A DNA stretch of 64,000 nt from Bacteroidales bacterium (GTDB taxonomy: Bacteria; Bacteroidota; Bacteroidia; Bacteroidales; UBA4181). The position numbers were made by a program, and so were the translations under genes. The stretch covers positions 1 through 64,000 of the forward strand of contig JAFWVY010000023.1 in assembly GCA_017523725.1 (NCBI GenBank), in the 5' to 3' direction. Below are positions 15,706 to 25,300 of this stretch, piece by piece. The notes beneath the pieces were generated by a model. It was not told the DNA's origin, did no database searches, and was given only the letters and a program-made list of their open reading frames with translations. Every line of letters begins with the position of its first letter. Positions within the stretch are counted from its first letter, which is position 1.

Positions 15706-16998
15706 ATGGAGAATCTTGTCAGAGACATACGGGTGTCATTGGCCTCCGGCATGCGTGTCTGCTTGCCGGGTCTTGGCGTGTTCACCGTGGAACGCCGGCC
15801 GGCTTGCATGCGTTCCGGGACGGTCTATCCTCCCGAATCTTGTACGGTATTTTTGTCTGAACCTATTGAGAGCCAGTTAGATGAATCGACCTTGGCGGCC
15901 ACACCAGCCCAGTATGCTCTGGCACAGGAAATCCGTCGGCAGATGGCAGCCGGATCCTGTTTCCGGATTGCCGGCTGGGGAACGTTCGTCCGCGATGCGC
16001 AGACGGAGCGTTATGTGTTGGAGGACGCGCGGGAGGACTTGCTGTCCTTCCCGGTGGTTCAGCTTCCCGATGTGCAGGAAGAGGCGGAAGTGATGTTCGA
16101 ACCTGTTTTTGCCGGATCTTCGGAAGCGGAAATTCCTCTGTCGGAATCAGCTCGATCGGAATCAGCTCAATCGAACCCCGCACAGTCAGGACCCACTCAG
16201 TCGGAGCCAGCTCCTTCGGAGTCTGTCCCGGCGATACAGCCCCCATCGGAGTCATCCAGACCGGAGCCCCTTCGGCCCGTGGCCTCGTCGCCCGCATCGT
16301 CTCCGGTTGAAGATACGCCGACGGCCCCGGCCGGACCGGTACCGCCGCGCCGGTCTTTCGGACATGCTGATTCCATCCGGCGGCGCCGGAAACGCCGTAC
16401 GCAATGGCTGCTGCTGCCCGGTTTGTTACTGCTTCTGGCCTGCATGGCCGCCGTCGCCTATTTCGCCTATACGTATTTCAATTTGCCGGACCGGCCGGAG
16501 AGTCCAGTATCTGAAACGGCCGTTCTTCCCGCAGACAGTCCGTCACCGGTCGCTTCGGCGTCTGCGACGAAGTCCCCTGCCGCATTGCCTGATGTAACGG
16601 AATCAGAGGAGGCCTCTGTGGGACAGTCTGAGGAGCCGTCCGTGCCGTCGGACACGCCTGGTCTTGCGGCAGCGCCGGCCATATCCGCATCTCCGGTTCC
16701 GTCCGTTGCCGACAAACCACAGGAAACCGGCAGCAGCACACCCGACCTGACGGTTTATGAGCCGGAAAGCACGGCGCGGTACTATGTGGTGGTCGGCAGT
16801 CTGACTTCTGAGTCTCAGGCGGTGTCGCAGATACAGGCGATGTCGCGTGCCGGAGGCCATGCCTTGCGCATCGTCCGTTTCGATACGTCGCTCTACCGGC
16901 TGGTGGCCGGCAGCTGTGCAACCTATGCCGAGGCTTCTGCGTTGTTGGAGGAAGTCAGGGCCTATGCGCCGAAGGCGTGGATCTATCAGCGTCGGTAG
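15706..16998 (+). CDS. HU-CCDC81-like and SPOR domain membrane protein
   Basis: 430 residues. The first ~130 resemble the two HU-like CCDC81 domains of Bacteroidetes (GLGVFTVERRPA in the first, GWGTFVRD in the second). A Ser/Pro/Glu-rich linker made of six pentapeptide repeats follows, then a very basic patch (RRRRKRR) and a single membrane helix near residues 225-248. After another low-complexity linker, the last ~75 residues form a SPOR domain (YYVVVGSLTSESQA), which binds denuded septal peptidoglycan. Topology: HU domains inside, SPOR outside. A link between nucleoid and division site is plausible but inferred. Its 3' end overlaps trmB by 44 bp. Confidence 0.75.
   Translation: MENLVRDIRVSLASGMRVCLPGLGVFTVERRPACMRSGTVYPPESCTVFLSEPIESQLDESTLAATPAQYALAQEIRRQMAAGSCFRIAGWGTFVRDAQTERYVLEDAREDLLSFPVVQLPDVQEEAEVMFEPVFAGSSEAEIPLSESARSESAQSNPAQSGPTQSEPAPSESVPAIQPPSESSRPEPLRPVASSPASSPVEDTPTAPAGPVPPRRSFGHADSIRRRRKRRTQWLLLPGLLLLLACMAAVAYFAYTYFNLPDRPESPVSETAVLPADSPSPVASASATKSPAALPDVTESEEASVGQSEEPSVPSDTPGLAAAPAISASPVPSVADKPQETGSSTPDLTVYEPESTARYYVVVGSLTSESQAVSQIQAMSRAGGHALRIVRFDTSLYRLVAGSCATYAEASALLEEVRAYAPKAWIYQRR
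16141..16230 (+). repeat. Six tandem 15-bp units encoding a Ser-rich linker
   Basis: Units start at 16141, 16156, 16171, 16186, 16201 and 16216. The first two differ at one base (tcggaatcagctcga / tcggaatcagctcaa); later units diverge. They encode SESAR, SESAQ, SNPAQ, SGPTQ, SEPAP and SESVP inside the cytoplasmic linker of the HU-CCDC81/SPOR protein. Confidence 0.8.
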
Positions 16999-17707
16999 CA
17001 AAGACCGTCAGTTCGTCCGGCAGTTCGACGACTTCCTTGTTCAGTTTGAATTTCAGATATTTGATGGTAGCGCCCCGAGACGAGAACAACGTCTCGTAAT
17101 GGGTCTTGATGGATAAGAGGACCTCGTCGGTTATTCCGCTGTGGTACAGGTCATCGGTGTCGGCCAGCACTTCCAGCTGGTTGTACGAAACCAACCGGGA
17201 GGTGTAGGTGTAGAGCAAGGTGCTGTCGGTCTTCAGATGGACGATGCCGTCCGGTTTCAGGCAACGGAGATAGCGATTCAGGAAACGGGCCGATGTCAGC
17301 CGTTTGCCGATGCGTTTCTTTTGCGGCTGCGGATCGGGGAACGTAATCCAGATTTCGGAGACTTCTCCCGGAGCAAAGCAACGGTCCAGCATTTCGATGC
17401 GGGTGCGCAGGAATGCGGCGTTCGGAATCTGCCGGTTCAGCGCGTCGGTGGCGCCGACCCACATGCGTGCGCCCTTGATGTCAATGCCAATGAAATTCCG
17501 GTCGGCATACCGTTCGGCCAGCCCCACCGTGTATTCGCCTTTGCCGCAGCCCAACTCCAGCACCAGCGGACGGTCGTTATGGAAGACTTCGGAGTTCCAT
17601 CGGCCGCTCAACCGGTATGGCTGCGACAGAAGTTCGTCCAGTGTGGGTTGGAAGACATGCGGGTAAGTGGCCATTGCGGCGAAACGAGCCAGTTTGTGCT
17701 TTGCCAT
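16955..17707 (-). CDS. trmB: tRNA (guanine-N7-)-methyltransferase
   Basis: 250 residues, slightly longer than usual. LELGCGKGEYTVGLA is the SAM-binding motif, GIDIKGAR the motif II Asp, and ITFPDPQPQKK the family signature with catalytic Asp. TrmB makes m7G46 in the variable loop of tRNAs. The 3' end overlaps the convergent HU-CCDC81/SPOR gene by 44 bp. It is separated from the FKBP gene upstream by an intrinsic terminator. Confidence 0.95.
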   Translation of the reverse strand: MAKHKLARFAAMATYPHVFQPTLDELLSQPYRLSGRWNSEVFHNDRPLVLELGCGKGEYTVGLAERYADRNFIGIDIKGARMWVGATDALNRQIPNAAFLRTRIEMLDRCFAPGEVSEIWITFPDPQPQKKRIGKRLTSARFLNRYLRCLKPDGIVHLKTDSTLLYTYTSRLVSYNQLEVLADTDDLYHSGITDEVLLSIKTHYETLFSSRGATIKYLKFKLNKEVVELPDELTVFATDADRSTPSAHRP

Positions 17708-17746
17708 GAGCGGGATTGCAATCGGATGGGAAGGGAACCGGATGGT

Positions 17747-17781
17747 AAAAAAAAGGCTGACCAGACTTTCGGTCAGCCTTT
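17747..17781 (-). terminator. Intrinsic terminator after the FKBP lipoprotein gene
   Basis: Stem GGCTGACC/GGTCAGCC (17755-17762 with 17771-17778), 8-nt loop, followed on the minus strand by eight T residues (17747-17754). It lies 19 bp after the stop of the FKBP gene and just before trmB. Confidence 0.85.
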
Positions 17782-17799
17782 CGGGCCTTTGACAGGCGT

Positions 17800-18504
17800 T
17801 TATTTATCGTTGATGATGTCGAGCAGTTCGATCTCGAAAATCAGTGCATCGTTAGGTTGAATGCCGCTGCCGTTCGGCGCATTGACACCGTAGGCAAGAT
17901 TCGTCGGCAGGAAGACCTGCCATTTGGAACCGACCGGCATCAGCCGGATGGCTTCGTTGAAACCAGCAATCAGGCCGGGACCCAGCGTAAATTCGACGGG
18001 TTCGCCGCGTTCGACCGAGCTGTCAAACACATCGCCGTCGATGGTGGTGCCATGGTAATGGACCCGGACGGTCGCCAGGCTGTCGGGACGTGCACCGTTG
18101 CCTTCTTTCAGGATCTTGTACTGCAGGCCGCTTTCGGTCGTGACAACACCTTCCTTGGTCTTGTTTGCTTCGAGGAATGCAGTGCTTTTCTGCAGGTTGG
18201 CTTCAAACTTCTCGTTCTGGGCCTTGTACATATAGTCGTTCAGGAAAGAGAACAGCACCTCTTCCTGTACCGGCATTTCGGATTTGTTGTACGCCTCGCT
18301 GATGCCACGGGCGTAGGCGTCGATATTCATTTCGTTGAATCCCGGCGCGCCCTGCTTCATTTCCGTACCCTGAATGATGCCCAGGTAGTAGGCGGCCGTG
18401 TCGGCCTGCGTTTTGAGTGCCACATTGTAGTTGGGGGTGCTTCCGCATGAGTTCAGAGCCGTTACTCCGAGTAAGGCGATAAAAAGAGAACTTCTGATTT
18501 TCAT
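17800..18504 (-). CDS. FKBP-type peptidyl-prolyl isomerase lipoprotein
   Basis: 234 residues. The signal peptide ends in ALNSC, a lipobox, so it is likely membrane-anchored in the envelope. An FkpA-like N-terminal dimerisation domain follows (about 30-130), then an FKBP domain with VRVHYHGTTIDGDVFDSS and LAYGVNAP. It catalyses Xaa-Pro isomerisation and assists folding of exported proteins. It has its own -7 element at 18542 and a terminator downstream. A second FKBP gene lies directly upstream. Confidence 0.9.
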   Translation of the reverse strand: MKIRSSLFIALLGVTALNSCGSTPNYNVALKTQADTAAYYLGIIQGTEMKQGAPGFNEMNIDAYARGISEAYNKSEMPVQEEVLFSFLNDYMYKAQNEKFEANLQKSTAFLEANKTKEGVVTTESGLQYKILKEGNGARPDSLATVRVHYHGTTIDGDVFDSSVERGEPVEFTLGPGLIAGFNEAIRLMPVGSKWQVFLPTNLAYGVNAPNGSGIQPNDALIFEIELLDIINDK

Positions 18505-18541
18505 AGAAAAAATTTTATGATTAACTTTTAAAATTAGGCCG

Positions 18542-18549
18542 CAAATGTA
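18542..18549 (-). promoter_or_regulatory. Bacteroidetes -7 element (TACATTTG) for FKBP lipoprotein
   Basis: Matches TAnnTTTG, 37 bp upstream of the start at 18504, in the gap between the two FKBP genes. Confidence 0.55.
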
Positions 18550-18594
18550 ACAATAAATGGCGGATGATATGGTTAAAAACACATAAAAACGTGT

Positions 18595-19311
18595 TTAATC
18601 TTCTTCAAAATCAATGGACAGCAATTCCACCTGGCAAATGAGGGTGGAATTCGGTGCGATGAGATCCGTCGGAGGGTTGTCTCCGTAGGCCAGGTCGGAC
18701 GGGATGTAAACCATCCACGATGAGCCGACTTTCATCAGCTGCAGTGCCTCCGCCAGACCGGGGATGACATCCTCTATGTAGAGCTGTACAGGCGTTCCTT
18801 CCGCCGAAGCGCGTTCGAAGACGGTGCCGTCGATGAGGGTGCCGTAGAACTGGATGGTGACCAGGTCGGTAGCGGACGGATGCGGACCGGTGCCGTCGGT
18901 CAGGATCTGATACTGCAGCCCGCTGGGACGGACGATGACGCCGACCCTGCTCATGTTCTGCTCAAGGAAAGTCCGCCCGGCCTCCAGCGTCTCGGAGTCT
19001 TTCTTCTGCTGGCGTGACTGTGCGACGCGCTGCATGTAGTTTTTCGTGTCTTCTACGGAGAAGGTCGCCAGCGGCTGGTTCTGCATGCCCAGCCATATGG
19101 CATATGCAGCTACATCCAGATTGAGGTTTTCCAGTTCAGCGGTGCGGAGCGACTGCCCGAATGCGAGCCCCAGGCAGTAGCTGATGCTGTCAATCTCGTT
19201 GGCCATTGCAGGCATGTCTTCTGACGGGGTGACAACCGGCGTCACTTCTGCGCGGGCGACTGACAGCCCCGTGCAAAGCATGATGCACAGCAGTATTTGA
19301 GACAGGCGCAT
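18595..19311 (-). CDS. FKBP-type peptidyl-prolyl isomerase, exported
   Basis: 238 residues with a cleavable signal peptide ending near ARAEV and no lipobox. The layout matches its neighbour: an N-terminal helical domain, then an FKBP domain (VTIQFYGTLIDGTVFE and DLAYGDNP). Several conserved aromatic residues of the FKBP pocket are replaced, so catalytic strength is uncertain and a chaperone role is possible. The two genes are probably an old tandem duplication, each with its own promoter. Confidence 0.85.
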   Translation of the reverse strand: MRLSQILLCIMLCTGLSVARAEVTPVVTPSEDMPAMANEIDSISYCLGLAFGQSLRTAELENLNLDVAAYAIWLGMQNQPLATFSVEDTKNYMQRVAQSRQQKKDSETLEAGRTFLEQNMSRVGVIVRPSGLQYQILTDGTGPHPSATDLVTIQFYGTLIDGTVFERASAEGTPVQLYIEDVIPGLAEALQLMKVGSSWMVYIPSDLAYGDNPPTDLIAPNSTLICQVELLSIDFEED

Positions 19312-19337
19312 AAATCTGCAATTAAACGATTGAACGG

Positions 19338-19345
19338 CAAAGATA
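19338..19345 (-). promoter_or_regulatory. Bacteroidetes -7 element (TATCTTTG) for the exported FKBP
   Basis: Matches TAnnTTTG, 26 bp upstream of the start at 19311. Confidence 0.55.
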
Positions 19346-19402
19346 GCGATAATTGTTAAAAAATCTAAAAACGGGCATTTTTTTCTAAAAAGATAATTGT
19401 AT

Positions 19403-19410
19403 TATATTTG
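19403..19410 (+). promoter_or_regulatory. Bacteroidetes -7 element (TATATTTG) for the barrel protein
   Basis: Matches TAnnTTTG, 38 bp before the ATG at 19449. Divergent from the element at 19338-19345. Confidence 0.55.
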
Positions 19411-19448
19411 ACAATTCTAACTGATGACATCGGAACAGTTCTTCGTCC

Positions 19449-21308
19449 ATGGTTTTCGGATTGTTTTTTTTGCGTGACGTCTGTCGCCGGCTGTGCCCGG
19501 TGCGTCCGGCTGCATGCGGTATCCTGATGATGCTGACGGTCGTCTGTCTGCCGCTTCTGACAGCATCGTTGCGGGCCGCGCCATCCGATACCGGTAACAG
19601 CTGGTTCCGGCAGACTCTGCGGGAACTGATTTTCGTTGATGATACACCGTCGTCCCGGACGGACAGTATGAAAATGTTTTTCCAATCTGGCAATTCCGCC
19701 ATGTTGCGCATCTACGAGGGCCGCACCATTGCGTCCGTTTCTGTCGTCGATGCGGACGATGCTCTGTCTGCGACCGATTCTGCATCGCGGGAACCGTTTT
19801 ACAAGCGTTGGTCCCGCACCTCCGTCAATGCGCAGCATGTGATGAATTACCTGCTGTTCCGTGTCGGAGATGCGCTGAGTGTTTTTGCCGTGACCGACAG
19901 CGAGCGTCTGCTGCGTGCCCGTGAATACATCGAGGATGTCCGGATCGTGGTCCGTCCGTCTGAGTCGTTGCCCGGGCAGGTGGACGTGACGGTCATCGTC
20001 CGGGCGACGATTCCGTTCGCCGTGGAGCTCCGGGTACACAAGCTCAAGTCCGTTGGACTGGTATTCAGCAACAAGAATGTGTCGGGCCAGGGTCTGGATA
20101 TTTCCGCAGGCGTCTATCTGCAGCGGTCGTACAAGCAGCCCGTCGGCTATACGGCGCAGATCGGTTACGACAATTTCCGGCGGACGTTCATTGCGCCCAA
20201 GATTTTTTATTCTGACCGCAAGAATCTGGTCACATACGGTCTTTCGGTGACCCGCGATTTCGAGACACCCGAGATGAAATATGCCGGTCATCTGCTGATT
20301 AACTGGAATCTGCATACGATAACGGATTATTACGAGAATTTGCTGCTCGTGGAGGACGACGACGAACCGTTTGTGCTACATTACCAGAACCAGGATTTCT
20401 GGATTGCCCGTTCCATAGCGCTCAATCCGTCATTGCGTGCGCCGGATGCCCGCCGGAACGTCACCGTCGGTATCCGCAGCAGCGCATTGAACTATCTTCG
20501 CCGCGTGGAGGAATGGGGAGACCGTTTCTATTCCCTGCAGGACCAGCGCAGTGTTTTGTTTTCGTTGCATTACAGCCGTCAGGCGTATGTCACAGCCTCC
20601 CGTGTCTACAACTACGGCCGTACGGAGGATATCCCGAAAGGCTGGTCGTTTGAGCTGACGGGTGGCCGCAGTTTCGACGAACGTATGACCCGCAATTATT
20701 TCGGCGGCACCCTGTCTGCCGGCGGGGTGCTCCGGAAGGGTGGCTACGTGTATCTCAACACCGGCTTCGGCGGATTCGTGAGCGATGACAAGATGACGCA
20801 GGCCACGGCCGCGGCCTCGGTGCGGCATTTCTCCAGGTTGTATCCTCTGTGGGCCGGCGAAGGCCGGACGTTCCTTTCCGCCCATTATCGCCGGGCGCTC
20901 AAGACGGTCACGGATGACTACCTGACACTCAACCGGGCCGGAATAGAGGGCGTCCGCTCGGATTCCATCCGGGGCAAGCAGCGGCTGGTGCTGCAATGGG
21001 AGTCGGATTTCTTCACCCCGTGGCGCATTTGGGGCGCTCAGAGCGTACTGTTCGCCTTTGCCGATGTCGGATGGATTACGCAGCAGAACCAATCGCTTGT
21101 GGCGGGCCATACCTATGCCTCGGTGGGCCTCGGCCTGAGGATGCGGAACGAACGTCTGGTGTTCAGTACCGTGCAGTTCCGCTTTGCCTACCTCATCCGT
21201 CGGCCGGAGTATATTTCGTTCGAAATGTTCGACGTGTCGGACGACCGACGGCTCCGCATCCAGGGATTCGAGGCCAAGGCGCCCGAAATGATCTTGCTTA
21301 ATAATTAG
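19449..21308 (+). CDS. BamA/TamA-like outer membrane protein
   Basis: 619 residues. A signal-like hydrophobic stretch lies at about 23-43. Residues ~85-180 look like one or two POTRA-type modules (SERLLRAREYIEDVRIVV is a typical POTRA helix-strand pattern), and the remainder alternates as a beta-barrel with aromatic strand ends. This is the Omp85/surface-antigen layout, but shorter than BamA (about 800 residues with five POTRA modules). It may be a Bacteroidetes-specific outer-membrane insertion or secretion protein. No partner gene adjoins it. Its stop overlaps that of holA. Confidence 0.6.
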   Translation: MVFGLFFLRDVCRRLCPVRPAACGILMMLTVVCLPLLTASLRAAPSDTGNSWFRQTLRELIFVDDTPSSRTDSMKMFFQSGNSAMLRIYEGRTIASVSVVDADDALSATDSASREPFYKRWSRTSVNAQHVMNYLLFRVGDALSVFAVTDSERLLRAREYIEDVRIVVRPSESLPGQVDVTVIVRATIPFAVELRVHKLKSVGLVFSNKNVSGQGLDISAGVYLQRSYKQPVGYTAQIGYDNFRRTFIAPKIFYSDRKNLVTYGLSVTRDFETPEMKYAGHLLINWNLHTITDYYENLLLVEDDDEPFVLHYQNQDFWIARSIALNPSLRAPDARRNVTVGIRSSALNYLRRVEEWGDRFYSLQDQRSVLFSLHYSRQAYVTASRVYNYGRTEDIPKGWSFELTGGRSFDERMTRNYFGGTLSAGGVLRKGGYVYLNTGFGGFVSDDKMTQATAAASVRHFSRLYPLWAGEGRTFLSAHYRRALKTVTDDYLTLNRAGIEGVRSDSIRGKQRLVLQWESDFFTPWRIWGAQSVLFAFADVGWITQQNQSLVAGHTYASVGLGLRMRNERLVFSTVQFRFAYLIRRPEYISFEMFDVSDDRRLRIQGFEAKAPEMILLNN

Positions 21309-22312
21309 TGTAAAATCTTGTAGACTAATTCCTTGAGCATAGCATGGGACGATGCGGACAAGGTGCCCTCCGCACCTTTGGCCCGTGCATCGTATATATG
21401 CAGCAGGTGGATGATGTCGACCAGCCGGCGCGGGGAATAACGCCGGGCTGCTGTCTCGTATTCCCTCAGGAAATAGGGACTGACGCCCAGCAACGATGCC
21501 TGTTCGGCGGGAGGCCGTTGCCTGACGAAATGGAACCGGAGCAACTTGGCGAAATACGGGTACAGAATGGAGATGACCTTGACCATCGGATAGGCGTTCG
21601 GATTCGTCCCGAAATAGTCCACGATGCGGTTGGATTTGAGTACATCCTTCTCTGCCAACGCCTTCTGCAGCTCAAAGATGTTGTATTCTTTCGAGACGCC
21701 GATGTTTTTTTCCACTATTTCGGCCGTGATGTGTTTCGTGCCTTTCGGCAGGACGACTTCCAGTTTCTGGATTTCCCCTGCCAGTTTCTCCAGATCGGTT
21801 CCCACGCATTCGATCAGCATCATCAGCGCATCCGGTGTGATGCTGTATCCCTTGGCTGCGGCGTATTTCCGCGCCCATTCCGGGACCCGGTCGTCGTACA
21901 GCCGGGTCGAATCGAGAAAGACACCGCTCTTCGCCGCTGTCTTGTAGAGTTTCGTGCGTTTGTCGAATTTCTTCTTGTAGGCGATGACCAGGATGGTGCT
22001 TTCGAGCGGCGACTCCATGTAGTCGGCCAGCAAGTCCCATCCGGTGCGGACCTGCTGCGCTTCCTTGAGGATGATGACTTGCGGCGAAGTGAAAATCATG
22101 GGGAACTGCCGGGCGGCATGGACGACCTGTTCCATCTGCGTGTCGTTGCCGTAAAAGACCAGTTGGTTAAAGTCCCGGTCCTCTTTGGCGAGGACCTGCT
22201 GCTCAATGCAGCGGGTGACTTCGTCGATGAAGAAGGGCTCCTCGCCGGCCAGAAGATAGCACGGGGCGTACTTCCGCTGCGACAGGTCGTTCATGATGGC
22301 TTCGAAGGTCAT
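21305..22312 (-). CDS. holA: DNA polymerase III subunit delta
   Basis: 335 residues. N-terminal CYLLAGEEPFFIDEV is the HolA opening, a degenerate AAA+ P-loop region, and the KSGVFLDSTRLYDDRVPEW segment fits domain II. HolA opens the beta clamp within the clamp loader. The start at 22312 lies 19 bp after a TATCTTTG element; the in-frame TTG at 22333 is inside that element. The stop overlaps that of the convergent barrel gene. Confidence 0.85.
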   Translation of the reverse strand: MTFEAIMNDLSQRKYAPCYLLAGEEPFFIDEVTRCIEQQVLAKEDRDFNQLVFYGNDTQMEQVVHAARQFPMIFTSPQVIILKEAQQVRTGWDLLADYMESPLESTILVIAYKKKFDKRTKLYKTAAKSGVFLDSTRLYDDRVPEWARKYAAAKGYSITPDALMMLIECVGTDLEKLAGEIQKLEVVLPKGTKHITAEIVEKNIGVSKEYNIFELQKALAEKDVLKSNRIVDYFGTNPNAYPMVKVISILYPYFAKLLRFHFVRQRPPAEQASLLGVSPYFLREYETAARRYSPRRLVDIIHLLHIYDARAKGAEGTLSASSHAMLKELVYKILH

Positions 22313-22330
22313 ACGGTCGGGTCTTTCGGA

Positions 22331-22338
22331 CAAAGATA
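22331..22338 (-). promoter_or_regulatory. Bacteroidetes -7 element (TATCTTTG) for holA
   Basis: Matches TAnnTTTG, between the end of mfd (22351) and the holA start (22312). Confidence 0.55.
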
Positions 22339-22350
22339 GGCAAAAAGCGC

Positions 22351-25300
22351 CTACGCGGCACCTTGGATTCTGTCCAGTGTGCCGATGATCTCACGGATGC
22401 TGTTGACCGGGCTGATGGTCAGGACGAGACGTCCGTTGGTCTCTTTCATCCGGAAAAGGCGCGGATTCTGCTGTACGTAGGCAAGGATGCGGCCGAAGAC
22501 GGGACTCTGGTAATATGGGGACTGGCTGTCGCCGACAAAGTATGCGAGCAGTTTCCCGTTGCGCAGCGTAAGTTTCTCGAAACCGAGCCGTTTGGCCTTC
22601 CGGCGCAGCCGGACCACGTCAATCAGAGCTTCGGCCTGGGGCGGAACCGGCCCGAAGCGGTCGATGAGACCGCGCGTGAAAGTCTCCAGTGCTTTTTCGT
22701 CCTCGAGATTGTCCAGCTGCCGGTAGAGCCGGATGCGTTCCGATACGTTTTCGACGTAGCTTTCGGGCAGCATCATCTCGAGATCCGTGTCAATCTGGCA
22801 GTCTGTGACATAAAGTTTTTCTTCGTGCAATTCTCCGGCGAGGGTCTCCCGTTTCCGGTCCTGGTCGGTGAAGAACGTCGTGAAGTCCGGATCGTCACGG
22901 AGTTCGAGCAGGGCCTCGTCCAGAATCTGATGGTAGGTTTCGAACCCGACATCGGCGATGAACCCGCTTTGTTCGGCTCCCATCATGTTGCCAGCTCCGC
23001 GGATGTCCAGGTCCTGCATGGCGATGTTGAACCCGCTGCCCAGGTCGGAGAATTCCTCGATGGCGCGCAACCTGCGCCGCGCGTCCGGATTCAGGTCGTT
23101 GAGGGGCGGTGTGATGAGGTAGCAGAACGCCCGTTTGTTGGTCCGTCCCACGCGTCCGCGCATCTGGTGCAGGTCGCTGAGGCCGAAGTGCTGTGCTTCG
23201 TTGATGAAGATGGTGTTGACATTTGGGATGTCGAGCCCCGATTCGATGATGGACGTGGCCACCAGCACGTCGTAGTCGCCCGAGACGAAGTCCAGCATGA
23301 TTTTTTCCAGCGCCTTTCCGTCCATCTGCCCGTGGGCGCAGATGGTCTTGACATGCGGGCATATCCGCTCGATCATCTGCCCGATTTCGGCGAGGTTCTG
23401 GATCCGGTTGTTGATGAAGAAGACCTGGCCGCCGCGTGCCACTTCGTATTCCACGGCCTCGCGGATGATGTCCTGGTTGAAGGGAATCAACTCGGTCTGG
23501 ATAGGGTATCGGTTCGAGGGCGGCGTCATCAGAATCGAAAGGTCCCGGATGCCCAGCAGGGAGAACTGCAGGGTGCGCGGGATGGGGGTCGCCGACAGAG
23601 TCAGGGTGTCGACGTTGGTCCGCAATGTCTTCAATTTTTCTTTGGCCGCCACGCCGAATTTCTGTTCTTCATCGATGATGAGGAGGCCTAAATCCTTGAA
23701 CTTGAGATTCTTGTTAAGAATCTTATGCGTACCGACCAGGATGTCTATTTTGCCGTCGGCCACATCCTGCATGATTTCGCGGGTCTGCTGAGCCGTCTTG
23801 AGGCGGCTGAGCGATTCGACGCGTGCCGGGAAGTGGGCCAGCCGTTCCTTGAAGGTGGAAGCGTGCTGCATCGCCAGGATGGTCGTGGGCACCAGCACAG
23901 CCACTTGCTTACTGTCGCAGACGGCCTTGAAGGCCGCCCGAATGGCAATCTCGGTCTTGCCGAATCCCACATCGCCGCATACCAGGTGGTCCATGGGCAT
24001 GTCGGATTCCATGCCGTGCTTGACGGCCTGGGTCGCTTTCATCTGGTCGGGCGTATCCTCGTAGATGAACGACGCCTCCAGTTCTTCCTGCAGGAAATTG
24101 TCGGGCGAGAAAGCGAAACCTTTCTGCATTTTCCGCTTGGCATACAGGGCGATGAGTTCCTTGGCGATGTCCTTGACTTTGCGCTTGGTGCTTTGTTTGA
24201 GTGTCTGCCAGGCTGCCGACCCCAGCTTGTTGATTTTGGGACTCTCGCCTTCCTTGCCGCGGTATTTCGAAATTTTGTGCAGGTTGCTGATGTTGACGTA
24301 GAGCAGGTCGTTATCGCGGTAGACCAGCCGGATGCATTCCTGCTCCCGGCCGTTGACGTCGATTTTTTCCAGTCCCCCGAAAATGCCCACGCCATGGTCG
24401 ATGTGTACCACATAATCGCCCGGATGCAGTCCCTGCAGTTCCTGGATGGTCAGGCATTCGTCCTTGTGGTGCGTCTTGATCTGCTTGTATTTGTGATACC
24501 GGTCGAAAATCTGGTGGTCGGTGTACAGGCAGATGCGCAGGTCGTGGTCGGTGAACCCTTCGTGTACGATGGACGGGATGCGCTCGTAGGTCACCTGCAT
24601 GCCCGTGCCTTCGAAGATGTTGTCCAACCGGTCGAATTGTTTCGGGTTCTCACTGAGGATGCCGGTCCGGTAACCACGTTCGCTGTCGGCGGCGATGCGT
24701 TCGGCCATCAGGGCGAAGTTCTTCTGGAATACGGGCTGCGGCGCGGTGTTGAATGCGAAGACTTCGGCGTCTGCCGTGTACGGCGCCATGCCGAATTCTA
24801 CCTGCCGGAACGCCAGGCATTGTTTACGGAGCGTATCTTCCGGCACATAGCGGTCGCTTTTGTCCCATCGGATTTCCTCACCGTCCCCGTCCGTTATCTG
24901 TTCCGTCGCGTCCATGCTGCGTTTCCATATGTCGAACGTGCGTGTCAGGTCGTAGGTCCAGAAAGTCGCACCGGGCGAGACGGCGTCGAAGACACTGCTT
25001 CCGGACTGCTCCTGCAGGATCTTCTGCATATCGGGTACGATGCTGATTTCATCCAGCGGCTCGTCCGACAGCTGGGTGCTGATGTCGAAGGTCCGGATGG
25101 ATTCGACCTCGTCACCGAAGAAATCGATGCGGAAGGGACGGTAATGGGCGTAAGAGAATATGTCTACGATGCTGCCGCGGATGGCATACTGCCCCGGTTC
25201 GTACACGAAGTCGGTCAGTGTGAATTCGTAGGTGCCGAGCACTTCCCGGATGAAATCTATGGACAGGCGCTCGCCTTTTTTCAGGGTCAGGGAGTTCCGG

